A stretch of DNA of 29,530 bases from JBCBWG01 sp964579305 (GTDB taxonomy: Bacteria > Pseudomonadota > Alphaproteobacteria > Rhizobiales > Hyphomicrobiaceae): the NCBI GenBank assembly GCA_964579305.1, contig CAZOGY010000029.1:1-29530 (forward strand), given 5' to 3'. The notes beneath the pieces were generated by a model, which was not told the origin of the DNA, did no database searches, and saw only the letters and a list, made by a program, of their open reading frames with translations. The position numbers and the translations under genes are program-made. Position 1 is the first letter of the stretch, and every line of letters starts with the position of its first letter. Positions 15,626 to 23,948 of this stretch are shown one piece after another.

Positions 15626-15660
15626 GCTGTGGCTGGAAGAAGTCTCAGCCACGGCTTTGT
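15626..15660. terminator. Candidate terminator hairpin downstream of crtW
   Basis: GTGGCTG (15629-15635) pairs with CAGCCAC (15646-15652) around a ten-base loop. The stem extends by three more pairs, one of them G-U, and is followed by ctttgt. The T tract is weak. Its place between the convergent crtW and the secreted hypothetical gene fits a terminator. Confidence 0.4.
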
Positions 15661-15706
15661 CGGTGCGGAACGTACGGCACTGTGCGGCGGCCAGTACGCC
15701 GTCAGG

Positions 15707-16516
15707 TCAATCGTTCAGCAAATCAGCCGGGCTGCCTTGCTCGTCGTCGAATTGTGAGCGGGCACGGCTACGCGGGCCAGGCGCGATCTCGCCGCCGCCA
15801 GGTGCGTTTTGGGGCGCGCCAGTCACCGGACCACTCGGGCCGCCGACAGTGCCACGCGCCGACTTTGACCACGCCATAAGTTTCTCAACCATGTTGGGAA
15901 AATCCGACTTGGTATAAGAATATGTCGAGACGAAAAATACGCGGCCCTGCGTCACGATCGGCGTAAAGAGGCCATAAACCGTGCCGTTTGGCAGGTTGCT
16001 ACGCAACGGGATCAGGCAGCTATCGTCGAAGGCGAAGGGCTTTTGGAAGTTGGTCGACATGCCAAACCCATAGACATCCTTTGCCGCGCGGCTGACGTCA
16101 TCGGAAATGCCTTTGCCGGAACGGGCAATAAAACCGGGAAGCGATCGGCAATACTGTGTTGAATAGGCCGCGTGCGACACATTCGGCCCAATGCTGTGGC
16201 GCGTACGGCTCATGTAAATCATCGTCCAGTTCGACAGGTTGCCGCCGCGCTGGCCGGTGATAATCGGCGTTTCATTGCAGTTGATGACGATTAACTGCAG
16301 CTTATTGCCGACGCGCTGTTGAACTGCGGCTGCGCGGCCAAACCAGGTCCGGGTGCTGGGATCTGATCCGTCATGGGCACATTCGCCCTGGGCCACGGGG
16401 ATTTCGACGCTTGCGCCGAACAGGTCGACGGTCCGGGCGTTGGCGGGGGATGCCAAGGTGGCAGCCCAGGTTGCAGCCAAGGCCGCAGCGAAAACGTATA
16501 AAAGTCCACGAGGCAT
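15707..16516 (-). CDS. Secreted hypothetical protein with four cysteines
   Basis: I do not recognise a family with certainty. The 269-residue product starts with a signal peptide (MPRGLLYVFAAALAATWA, cleavage probably after ANA at residue 27), so it is likely periplasmic. The mature domain to about residue 220 has four cysteines (46, 80, 123, 167), which could form two disulfides, and ends in a hydrophobic/aromatic segment (GRVFFVSTYSYTKSDFPNMV). The last 45 residues are Gly/Pro/Ser-rich and probably disordered. The start is supported by gaggag eight bases before the ATG. It lies 172 bases downstream of efp on the same strand and is convergent with crtW. There is no internal evidence of function; only an export role is safe. 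Confidence 0.8.
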   Translation of the reverse strand: MPRGLLYVFAAALAATWAATLASPANARTVDLFGASVEIPVAQGECAHDGSDPSTRTWFGRAAAVQQRVGNKLQLIVINCNETPIITGQRGGNLSNWTMIYMSRTRHSIGPNVSHAAYSTQYCRSLPGFIARSGKGISDDVSRAAKDVYGFGMSTNFQKPFAFDDSCLIPLRSNLPNGTVYGLFTPIVTQGRVFFVSTYSYTKSDFPNMVEKLMAWSKSARGTVGGPSGPVTGAPQNAPGGGEIAPGPRSRARSQFDDEQGSPADLLND

Positions 16517-16688
16517 GATCCGGTCTCCTCAGGCCTGGATGGGGTCGCGAACCCACTATGTCGCATCGGTCGCGGACGTGACCTAACGCAGCGCGCGTTG
16601 ATTCTCGACAATGCGGGACAAGTTCCAGCAGCCGTCGGCATCCGTTGCGGCTTCAGGGCTGTGTGACAGGAGGCTGCAGCGCAGCGGA

Positions 16689-17258
16689 TCAGTCCTTGGC
16701 CCGTTCAACAAACTCGCCGTCGGCGGTTGTCACCACGATACGCTCACCCGCGCCGATGTATGGCGGCACCATGATTTTTACGCCGTTTTCGGCGATCGCG
16801 GGTTTATAGGACGATGACGCCGTCTGGCCTTTGACGACAGGGTCGGCTTCCGCAATCGTCACGGTCACGCGGGCCGGCAGCTCGATTGAGACGGGCACGT
16901 TTTCGTGGAGAAGCACGGTGCAGGGCATGTTTTCCTGCAGGTAGACGGCCATGTCGCCGACGATGTCCTTGGGCACCTCGACCTGATCGTAAGTTTCAGG
17001 GTGCATGAAAACGAACGCGGCTTCGTCTTCGTAGATGTAGTTCAGCGTCCGCTCTTCCATGAACGCTTTTTCGACCTGCTCAGTGGTGCGGTAGCGTTCG
17101 GCAACCTTCACGCCGTCGTTGATCCGGCGCATTTCCAGGTGGGTGACGGGCGTCCCCTTGCCGGGGTGGATGTTTTCCGCCTTGAGGACGACGCACAACT
17201 TGCCGTCGATTTCCAAGACATTGCCTTTGCGAATGGAACTTGCGATCACCTTGGCCAA
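16689..17258 (-). CDS. efp: Elongation factor P
   Basis: EF-P binds between the P and E sites of the ribosome and relieves stalling at polyproline. The 189-residue protein has the three beta-barrel domains expected: the N-terminal KOW-like domain with MAKVIASSIRKGNVLEIDGK, a middle OB domain (KDIVGDMAVYLQENMPCTVL) and the C-terminal OB domain (GQTASSSYKPAIAENGVKIM, then VPPYIGAGERIVVTT). The tip loop HPGKGTP carries Lys34, the residue that EpmA beta-lysylates. The start is a TTG with gaggag about seven bases upstream; no ATG or GTG fits the conserved N-terminus. It is divergent from epmA across about 200 bases, giving a complete EF-P modification locus. Confidence 0.98.
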   Translation of the reverse strand: MAKVIASSIRKGNVLEIDGKLCVVLKAENIHPGKGTPVTHLEMRRINDGVKVAERYRTTEQVEKAFMEERTLNYIYEDEAAFVFMHPETYDQVEVPKDIVGDMAVYLQENMPCTVLLHENVPVSIELPARVTVTIAEADPVVKGQTASSSYKPAIAENGVKIMVPPYIGAGERIVVTTADGEFVERAKD

Positions 17259-17456
17259 GGCCGCTCTCCTCTGCGCCGAACCGCGCTTTTGATCGTGTCA
17301 TCGTGGCTGCTGCGGCGGGTCTGCGCGCTGCAAGGGTGCACCGCTTCTAGTGCGACTTGCGCGTGGCTTCAACCAAGGCATGCGGCTGGGGAGCATCTCG
17401 GCGCCGCTGGTCCACCGCGTTTGGCCAGGTCAATTGTTTCTTCCAAGGTCAGCAAC

Positions 17457-18521
17457 ATGCCCTGGTGGTCACCGGAAAGTCATGCCGATCGGCGCCCGAT
17501 CCTGATCGCCCGCAACCGCGTGAAGACGCAGTTGCGCGGCTGGTTTTCAGCACAGAACTTCGTGGAGGTTGAGACTGCGTGTCTTCAAGTTTCGCCCGGC
17601 AATGAGACGCATATCCACGCTTTCATGACGGAGTTGCTCTCGCCAACGGGCGCGCGGGATCTTGCCTATCTGCATACGTCGCCGGAATTTGCATGCAAAA
17701 AGCTTCTGGCCGCGGGCGAGCCGGCGATTTTCACGTTCGCCCCAGTGTTTCGAAATCGCGAGCGCGGGCGCCTGCATGCGCCCGAATTCACGATGCTTGA
17801 GTGGTACCGGGCCCACGCCGGATTTGACCAATTGCTTTCAGATTGCGCAACGATCCTTGCGGAAACGGCGGACAGTCTCGGGATCACGCAGTTCCGGCAT
17901 CGCGATTGCCAGTGCGATGCGCGCGCGGCGCCAGAGCGGCTGACCGTCTGCGAAGCGTTTTGGCGCCACGCGGGGATTGATCTGGCAGCGCATTTGCAGG
18001 CTGGCGCCGCCCGCGACGACTTTATCTCACTTGTCGCGGAACGCGGGATACGCACGGCGCCAGACGACACCTGGTCGGATGTGTTTGCGCGCGTTGTGAC
18101 CGAACGGATTGAACCGCACTTAGGACAAGGGCGGCCAACGCTCTTGACCCATTATCCCGCCCAGGAGGCGGCGCTGGCCCGGCTTTGCCCGCACGATCCG
18201 TGCGTTGCAGAACGCGCGGAGCTCTACGTGTGCGGCGTTGAAGTGGCGAATGGCTTTGCTGAATTGACGGATGCGGCGGAGCAGGCCCGGCGGTTTGATG
18301 CGGCGATGGCCGAGCGAATGCGGATCTATGGGGATCGCTATCCCATCGATCAGGATTTTCTCGATGCACTTGCGATCATGCCGCCTGCGATCGGGTGTGC
18401 GCTTGGTTTTGACCGTTTGGTGATGCTTGCCACAGGCGCGCCGAACGTGGCTCAAGTGATGTGGACGCCGGTTGCCGCATTTCGCGATCCCGGCGCGACG
18501 TCAGATACCAGGGAGAGCTGA
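17457..18521 (+). CDS. epmA: EF-P lysine--lysyltransferase EpmA (GenX/PoxA)
   Basis: EpmA is a shortened class II lysyl-tRNA synthetase that activates (R)-beta-lysine and attaches it to Lys34 of EF-P. It has 354 residues and, as in the family, no tRNA anticodon-binding domain. Catalytic-domain motifs are VEVETACLQVSPGNETHIHA, the motif 2 region VFRNRERGRLHAPEFTMLEW, GVEVANGFAELTDAAEQARR and motif 3 AIGCALGFDRLVMLATGA. It aligns from memory with E. coli EpmA along its length. The ATG at 17457 has AAGG nine bases upstream; the frame is open far upstream (antisense to efp) but without family sequence. epmB starts on the base after its stop, so the two are surely co-transcribed. Confidence 0.95.
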   Translation: MPWWSPESHADRRPILIARNRVKTQLRGWFSAQNFVEVETACLQVSPGNETHIHAFMTELLSPTGARDLAYLHTSPEFACKKLLAAGEPAIFTFAPVFRNRERGRLHAPEFTMLEWYRAHAGFDQLLSDCATILAETADSLGITQFRHRDCQCDARAAPERLTVCEAFWRHAGIDLAAHLQAGAARDDFISLVAERGIRTAPDDTWSDVFARVVTERIEPHLGQGRPTLLTHYPAQEAALARLCPHDPCVAERAELYVCGVEVANGFAELTDAAEQARRFDAAMAERMRIYGDRYPIDQDFLDALAIMPPAIGCALGFDRLVMLATGAPNVAQVMWTPVAAFRDPGATSDTRES

Positions 18522-19622
18522 TTGCCGGAGCGGTTGACGCGCTTGGACATGCTTGCGGCGGACGGGCTCATTGCCGATCCCCATGATGCCGAGCTGGTCG
18601 ATGTTGCGCGCCGCTATGCGGTTGCGATCACGTCCGAAATGGCTGCGATCATTGATCGTGCCGATCCCGCAGATCCGATCGCCGCGCAATTTGTTCCAAC
18701 GGTCGCGGAAAGCGAGATCGCGGCTGGCGAGAACGACGATCCCATTGGCGACCGCGTCCATAGTCCGGTTCCCGGCATTGTTCACCGCTACGGTGATCGG
18801 GTGCTTTTGAAGGCGGCTGCCGTTTGCCCCGTCTACTGCCGGTTTTGCTTTCGACGTGCGATGGTGGGGCCCGACAACGGAGAGCCGCTTGGAGACGCCG
18901 CACTTGCCGCCGCCATTGCTTATATCGCCGCAACGTCCTCCATTTTCGAAGTGATCGTCACCGGAGGCGATCCGCTGATGTTGTCGCCGCGCAGGATCGC
19001 AGAGATTTCATCGCGGCTTGGCGATGTTGCACATGTGCAGGTCGTGCGCTGGCATTCCCGCGTGCCTGTCGTTGCGCCAGAGCTGATCGATGCGGACCGC
19101 TTGGCGGCACTGGTTTGCGGGGGCAAGGCTGTTTACGTCGCGGTTCATGCCAACCACCCACGCGAATTCACCCAGGCGGCGAAGGCCGCTTTAGCCAGAC
19201 TTGCCAACGCCGGCGTGGTCTTGGTGGGCCAGTCAGTGTTGCTCAAGGGTGTCAACGATGCTGACGACGTGTTGGCGGATCTGATGCGGGCGTTTGTCGC
19301 CAACCGGGTCAGGCCCTACTACGTGCACATGCTCGATGCGGCGCCCGGCACGGCGCACTTTCGGGTGCCGCTTGCGCGGGCGCAGGCGTTGGTGCGTGGC
19401 TTGCGCGGTCACGTGTCGGGTTTGTGCCAGCCGACGCTTGTGGTCGACATTCCGGGCGGCGCTGGAAAAGTGAATGCGACGCCGTGCGATGTCGTCGTTG
19501 ATGGGGCTGGTGTGACATCGCTGATCGATCGGGACGGCCATCGCCATCGTTATAGCGACGGCGATGGTGACGGGTGCGACGAAGAGTGCGACGGCGGGGC
19601 CTCATCCGCCCGGCGGGATTGA
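18522..19622 (+). CDS. epmB: EF-P (R)-beta-lysine synthase EpmB (lysine 2,3-aminomutase family)
   Basis: EpmB is a radical-SAM, PLP-dependent aminomutase that makes (R)-beta-lysine from L-lysine for EpmA. The radical-SAM cluster motif CPVYCRFC gives Cys102, Cys106 and Cys109 in the expected CX3CX2C spacing. The following RRAMVGPDNGEPL, VTGGDPLML and VRWHSRVPVV blocks are family-typical. The PLP lysine is Lys316 in IPGGAGKVN. Length is 366 residues. The start is a TTG placed immediately after the epmA stop, with GGGAG about six bases upstream. The last roughly 30 residues are unusual for the family: Asp/Gly-rich with two cysteines (DGDGDGCDEECDGG). crtY follows after 16 bases. EpmB rather than a catabolic lysine aminomutase is indicated by the epmA/efp neighbours. 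Confidence 0.94.
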   Translation: MPERLTRLDMLAADGLIADPHDAELVDVARRYAVAITSEMAAIIDRADPADPIAAQFVPTVAESEIAAGENDDPIGDRVHSPVPGIVHRYGDRVLLKAAAVCPVYCRFCFRRAMVGPDNGEPLGDAALAAAIAYIAATSSIFEVIVTGGDPLMLSPRRIAEISSRLGDVAHVQVVRWHSRVPVVAPELIDADRLAALVCGGKAVYVAVHANHPREFTQAAKAALARLANAGVVLVGQSVLLKGVNDADDVLADLMRAFVANRVRPYYVHMLDAAPGTAHFRVPLARAQALVRGLRGHVSGLCQPTLVVDIPGGAGKVNATPCDVVVDGAGVTSLIDRDGHRHRYSDGDGDGCDEECDGGASSARRD

Positions 19623-19638
19623 TAGGGCGATCTGAAAC

Positions 19639-20856
19639 ATGAGCATGGCGACGACACCGCAGTGCGATGCAGACGTGGTTCTGGTGGGCGGTGGTCTTGC
19701 CAACCAGTTGATTGCGCTGCGATTGGCGCATCACCGGCCGGAAGTTCGTATCACGGTCGTCGAGCGCGGGTGCCAGCTTGGGGGCAATCACACGTGGTCG
19801 TGCCACGAGAGTGATCTGCGCCCGCATGAGGCGCGCTGGGTCTCGCCGCTGTTGTCGTATAGCTGGCCGGGGCAGAAGGTTCTGTTTCCCGACCATGCCA
19901 GGAGCTTGCGGACCGGATATCGGTCCATTCTGAGCGATGATTTGCGCGCGCACGTGGCCGGGCTTGCGAACCTGACTGTGCGAACGGGGGTGTCGGCTGT
20001 TGATGTGGCACCGACTTCGGTGACTTTGGCAACGGGCGAGACGCTGCGCGCACCGCTGGTGGTCGACGGGCGTGGCGCCTTGCGCGAGCAGCCCCTCGCG
20101 CTGGGGTTTCAGAAGTTCTTTGGCCTCGAAGTGGAGACCAAAGCGCCCCATGGCGAGGCCGTGCCGATGATCATGGACGCAACGGTGGCGCAGATCGATG
20201 GATACCGCTTTGTCTACACGCTGCCCATGAGCGCGACGCGCATCTTGATTGAGGATACCTACTACAGCGACGGTTGTGAGTTATCGGACGATCAGCTTGA
20301 GCAACGATGCCGGGCCTATGCCGCAAACAACGGCTGGGAAATCGCCCGCGTCGTGCGAACCGAGCGTGGCATCCTGCCGATTGCTCTGGCCGGCGATATC
20401 GATGCGCACTGGAAAGCGCTCGGCGCCGATCTGCCGCGCGTTGGGCTTCGGGCTTGGCTATTCCATGCAACGACCGGTTATAGCTTGCCCATGGCCGTGC
20501 GTGCTGCCGACGCGATTGCCCGCGCGCCGGAGCTGACTTCGCCAGCCATTGCCGCCCTGACCGAACGGTTGTCGCGCGAGGCTTGGCGTGAGCAGTCCTT
20601 CATGCGGCTTCTCAACCGGATGTTGTTCGTCGGCGCGCGCCCGGAACAGCGCGTTCATGTCATGTCGCGGTTCTATCGGCTGGGTGAAGGATTGATTGAG
20701 CGGTTTTACGCTGGCCACAGCACATTGGCTGACAAGGCTCGCGTATTTTCCGGCAAGCCGCCCATCCCGATCATGGATGGGCTCGGCGCAATTCCAGCAA
20801 GTCGCGGGTGGGATTTCTTTGCGCGCCAGCCCGCGCTGACGGCTGAGTTGGGCTGA
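19639..20856 (+). CDS. crtY: Lycopene beta-cyclase CrtY
   Basis: A flavin-dependent, membrane-associated cyclase that closes beta-ionone rings at both ends of lycopene to give beta-carotene. The 405-residue protein has the N-terminal dinucleotide fold DVVLVGGGLANQLIALRLA and GGNHTWSCHESDL, and a middle block FQKFFGLEVETKAPHG. These are followed by MDATVAQIDGYRFVYTLPMS and TRILIEDTYYSD, and then by LFHATTGYSLPMAV near the C-terminal third. All of this is typical of proteobacterial CrtY. The ATG at 19639 is preceded by AGGGCGAT. It sits 16 bases after epmB and 7 bases before crtB, which makes an epmA-epmB-crtY-crtB transcription unit likely. No separate promoter is visible in the short gap. Confidence 0.95.
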   Translation: MSMATTPQCDADVVLVGGGLANQLIALRLAHHRPEVRITVVERGCQLGGNHTWSCHESDLRPHEARWVSPLLSYSWPGQKVLFPDHARSLRTGYRSILSDDLRAHVAGLANLTVRTGVSAVDVAPTSVTLATGETLRAPLVVDGRGALREQPLALGFQKFFGLEVETKAPHGEAVPMIMDATVAQIDGYRFVYTLPMSATRILIEDTYYSDGCELSDDQLEQRCRAYAANNGWEIARVVRTERGILPIALAGDIDAHWKALGADLPRVGLRAWLFHATTGYSLPMAVRAADAIARAPELTSPAIAALTERLSREAWREQSFMRLLNRMLFVGARPEQRVHVMSRFYRLGEGLIERFYAGHSTLADKARVFSGKPPIPIMDGLGAIPASRGWDFFARQPALTAELG

Positions 20857-20863
20857 GGGTATC

Positions 20864-21931
20864 ATGCGCCAACAAGAAAAAACGCTGGAACACCCCCCAC
20901 GCGATCGCCAAGCCGGCCAGACAGTTGCAATCCCCGATGACGCCGGTCTTGCCGCGCTTGTCGAGGCAAGCCGCGTGCGGATTGAGCGGGGGTCGAAATC
21001 GTTCGCGACGGCTGCGCGCCTGTTTGACGCCGATACCCGTGCTTCTGCCTACATGCTTTATGCGTGGTGCCGGCACTGCGATGACGTGATCGACGGTCAG
21101 GAATTCGGATATCAGACCAGTGACACGGCTGCGTCTTCGGCCGGGGCGCAGGCGCGCCTTGTGAAGTTGCGCGCTGAAACGCTGACCGCGCTCGAGGGCG
21201 ATTTGGTTGCTGGACCCGACCAGGACGTATTCGCAGCGCTCGCAACCGTCGTTGCACGCCACGACATTCCCAATCGCCATCCACTGGAATTGATCGATGG
21301 GTTCGCGATGGACGTGGAAGGGCGCACGTACGCCACGCTGTCAGACACGCTTGATTACAGTTATCACGTGGCCGGGGTCGTTGGCGTGATGATGGCTATG
21401 ATCATGGGCGTGCGCGACCGCGCGACTTTGAACCGTGCCTCTGATCTCGGCATCGCTTTCCAATTGACCAATATCGCGCGGGACGTCGTGCCTGATGCCG
21501 AAGTCGGCCGGGTTTACCTGCCGCAGGATTGGCTCAATGCCGCGGGCGTTTCGGCCAGCCCGGATAACCCGGCGGCCATTGTCGATCCGGCTCATCGTGA
21601 CAAAGTTTATGCTGTGGCGGAGCGGTTGCTTGATACCGCGGACCTCTATTACCAGTCGGCCGAATACGGGATCCCGCATTTGCCCGCGCGCGCGGCCTGG
21701 GCCATTGCCGCGGCACGGAACGTTTATCGGGAGATTGGCCGGGTCATCCGCGCGCGCGGTCCGCGTGCGTGGGACAGCCGGGCTTACGTTGGCCGGGGGG
21801 GCAAGTTGCAGGGGGTTGCGCTGGGCGGTTTGCAGGCAGCCACGGCACGCTTCAAGCCTCTTATGAATGGCCGTGGCGATGCGGCGACACGCGCTGGGCT
21901 TTGGACCCATCCAGATCTTGGCGACGTGTGA
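20864..21931 (+). CDS. crtB: Phytoene synthase CrtB
   Basis: Joins two GGPP molecules head-to-head to phytoene, the committed step of carotenoid synthesis. It is a squalene/phytoene synthase fold of 355 residues. The two Mg2+/diphosphate-binding aspartate motifs are CRHCDDVIDG (Asp73-Asp77) and the block DLGIAFQLTNIARDVVPDAE (Asp194-Asp211) with the following VGRVYLP. ERGSKSFATAARLFD and DGFAMDVEGR are further family signatures. The ATG has TGAGGGT close upstream and lies seven bases after the crtY stop. It is the last gene in the rightward run and is convergent with the SGNH-like gene. The last roughly 40 residues are variable, as usual. Confidence 0.96.
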   Translation: MRQQEKTLEHPPRDRQAGQTVAIPDDAGLAALVEASRVRIERGSKSFATAARLFDADTRASAYMLYAWCRHCDDVIDGQEFGYQTSDTAASSAGAQARLVKLRAETLTALEGDLVAGPDQDVFAALATVVARHDIPNRHPLELIDGFAMDVEGRTYATLSDTLDYSYHVAGVVGVMMAMIMGVRDRATLNRASDLGIAFQLTNIARDVVPDAEVGRVYLPQDWLNAAGVSASPDNPAAIVDPAHRDKVYAVAERLLDTADLYYQSAEYGIPHLPARAAWAIAAARNVYREIGRVIRARGPRAWDSRAYVGRGGKLQGVALGGLQAATARFKPLMNGRGDAATRAGLWTHPDLGDV

Positions 21932-21979
21932 TCGCTTCGTTGCGGGCCTGACACGGCGTTGTGCCGGGGTGCCACAATC

Positions 21980-22939
21980 TCAATCGGGCATGGAGATGCG
22001 TTGGTCGACGTCCGGCCAGAGTGCCTTGACGACCCCTCTGCATAGGTCGGGGCCGCGCAGCTTCAAGAAACGCTCCGCGCCGGCAGGGGTTGTATGGTAG
22101 GGATCTTTGACCCTGCCATTCTTGCGCTTGTAATAATACTGCGTATTGCCCTGAAACGCCTTGAGTGTTTCCGGTGTGAAACCAGCCACAAATCCGCAGC
22201 GGTGGTTTTTCTCTTTGAGTTTCCCGGCCAGTTTGGCTTGAGCGCGGATGCGCGGCGCGTTGATTTTCGCGGTGTAGGCGGGCGTGGTTGTCCAGAACAA
22301 ACACTTCGTTTGCTTGGGCAATTGCGCATCGACGCGTTCCAGGTCCCGTTCCAGTCGTGCCGTCCGCAACCAATGGTATGCAGACAGGCCAAGGAAATGC
22401 AGGATCATCAGCTTGGGCGGTTCGGGCAAATTGGCCATGATGTGTTGAATTGGCGAACGTGCGCCGCCGCAAAACCGGTGATTGCGGCTTTCGCCGATCT
22501 GGACCCATTTACTGCGGCCATAGCGCATGCTGCCGTATGTGCTTGCGTTGACCAAGCCTGCGGGATCTTTCACGCAAATCATGCGGGTGCCTTTGGCGGT
22601 GTTGGACAGCCACATATGTAGGCCGGTTGCGCGGACACCGAGAATGCCGTGAGACATCGCTTCGACCGCCCGCAGGCGTTCGGGTGCAAGGCCAAGCCCC
22701 TGACAACGCTGTGAAAAGCTATCAAAGAAGTCGAGAATGTTCGGCCCGCTGCCGAACGCGAGCTGGCTATCACCGAGAATCAGAATCTCGGTGGGTTTCA
22801 TTCCGGCGGCCTGTGCGCGTTCGTCCGGCCATAGGCCGGAAATGCACATCGCCCCCAGCCCGGCCAAAGCAACGGATCTTCCAAACGTTCCAATTCCCGG
22901 CAACACGCGGCTCCACTTCAACAAAAACGGATTGGGCGC
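21980..22939 (-). CDS. SGNH/GDSL-hydrolase-like exported protein, 5' end in assembly gap
   Basis: The frame is open for 320 codons from the stop at 21980 to the run of Ns. Block I of SGNH hydrolases is seen in EILILGDSQLAFGSG, and the C-terminal catalytic Asp/His pair is plausible in DPYHTTPAGAERFL; blocks II and III are not clear. Before block I there is a hydrophobic segment ending in an AQAA-like cleavage site (FGRSVALAGLGAMCIS), suggesting export. The true start may be a GTG about 30 residues before this segment's end, or may lie in the gap, so the gene may be truncated only in the assembly. The substrate is unknown. It is convergent with crtB, whose stop is 48 bases away. It could act on acyl or acetyl esters of envelope glycans, by analogy only. 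Confidence 0.7.
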   Translation of the reverse strand, partial: APNPFLLKWSRVLPGIGTFGRSVALAGLGAMCISGLWPDERAQAAGMKPTEILILGDSQLAFGSGPNILDFFDSFSQRCQGLGLAPERLRAVEAMSHGILGVRATGLHMWLSNTAKGTRMICVKDPAGLVNASTYGSMRYGRSKWVQIGESRNHRFCGGARSPIQHIMANLPEPPKLMILHFLGLSAYHWLRTARLERDLERVDAQLPKQTKCLFWTTTPAYTAKINAPRIRAQAKLAGKLKEKNHRCGFVAGFTPETLKAFQGNTQYYYKRKNGRVKDPYHTTPAGAERFLKLRGPDLCRGVVKALWPDVDQRISMPD

Positions 22940-23039
22940 NNNNNNNNNNNNNNNNNNNNNNNNNNNNNNNNNNNNNNNNNNNNNNNNNNNNNNNNNNNNN
23001 NNNNNNNNNNNNNNNNNNNNNNNNNNNNNNNNNNNNNNN
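22940..23039. other. Assembly gap (100 Ns)
   Basis: Exactly 100 consecutive Ns, the conventional filler for a gap of unknown length. Genes on either side may continue into it, and the true distance between the SGNH-like gene and the RraA-like gene is not known. Confidence 0.99.
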
Positions 23040-23143
23040 CGCCCCGGGGGTGCCGCCGTGTGCGCGGTGCAAACGAGATCGTCTCGCCCCCCGCACGATG
23101 CTAGCCTTGCCACCCCAGACAAAACAAACCCGGAGGCCCCATT

Positions 23144-23833
23144 ATGCTCAAAGATCCACCTCGTCTGATCATCAAAAAATCGTGGCAACGGCCAAACGCT
23201 GACGACCTGGCCGCGCTGCACGGTGCGCAGACCGGACACCTCGTCGACGCGATGGCGGGGCGCGGCGGGCTTGATGCGGCAATCAAACCCCAGCTGGCGC
23301 AAAAGCCGACGTTCTTGGGCGCAGCATTCCCGGTGACCACGGCGGCAAACGACAACCTTGCGTTGGTCGCTGGCGTTGCGCGCGCCCAGCCTGGCGATGT
23401 CATGATGGTGGCAGCCGATGCCTTCGAGCGAACCGCGGTTTGCGGTGACATTGTTGCGCTTTTGGCCAAGAACGCGGGCTGCAGCGCGATTGTCATCGAC
23501 GGGATGGCCCGTGATCTGGCCGGACTTGAAGACGTTGATTTGCCGATCTTCTCGCGCGGCATCACGCCGAACTCGTGCGTGCGCTCGGGGCCTGGCACGG
23601 TCGGCCTGCCGGCGGTGATCGGCGGCGTTTCGGTGGGGCCGGGTGATCTTGTGATGGGGGATCGTGACGGCGTTGTCGTGGTGCCGTTCGCGCAAATTTC
23701 CGACGTCGTTGCGCGCGTTGGCGAAATCAGAGCGGCCGAAGCCGACGTGATTGCCAAGGCGCAGACCGGGCTTACGACCATGCCTTGGATGGCAGACCTG
23801 CTTGAGAGCGATCAGGTCGGCTTTGTCGACTGA
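23144..23833 (+). CDS. RraA-like / HMG-aldolase family protein
   Basis: A 229-residue protein of the RraA/4-hydroxy-4-methyl-2-oxoglutarate aldolase family (formerly MenG-like). Members include class II pyruvate aldolases, oxaloacetate decarboxylases and the RNase E inhibitor RraA. The family core is visible: TGHLVDAMAGRGGL near the N-terminus, VARAQPGDVMMVAADAFERT, the glycine-rich CGDIVALLAKNAG, and the substrate/metal-binding VIDGMARDLAGLEDVDLPIF. PGDLVMGDRDGVVVVPF comes near the C-terminus. The Arg and Asp of the GMARD segment are the residues expected to bind pyruvate and metal, so aldolase or decarboxylase chemistry is plausible. The start is well supported by GGAGG about nine bases before the ATG. 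The FAD monooxygenase gene follows after 115 bases. The precise substrate cannot be told. Confidence 0.85.
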   Translation: MLKDPPRLIIKKSWQRPNADDLAALHGAQTGHLVDAMAGRGGLDAAIKPQLAQKPTFLGAAFPVTTAANDNLALVAGVARAQPGDVMMVAADAFERTAVCGDIVALLAKNAGCSAIVIDGMARDLAGLEDVDLPIFSRGITPNSCVRSGPGTVGLPAVIGGVSVGPGDLVMGDRDGVVVVPFAQISDVVARVGEIRAAEADVIAKAQTGLTTMPWMADLLESDQVGFVD

Positions 23834-23948
23834 CGCGACGGACGCCACAGACGTCAAATCTGCCGGCTCGCGTGGCAACGCGGCGCGTTCGGGCTTTCCC
23901 GTTTGAACGTCATGCTGTGCGCGAGGGGCCGGTGTCGGGAGTGATCAG

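Noticed and set aside
16905..17456. Upstream extension of the epmA frame
   Set aside because: It is antisense to efp and unlike EpmA; the ATG at 17457 with its ribosome site matches the family start.
21980..23878. Minus-strand open frame of 632 codons running through the N run
   Set aside because: The part right of the gap is antisense to the RraA-like gene and the middle is unknown sequence. Only the part up to 22939 is supported.
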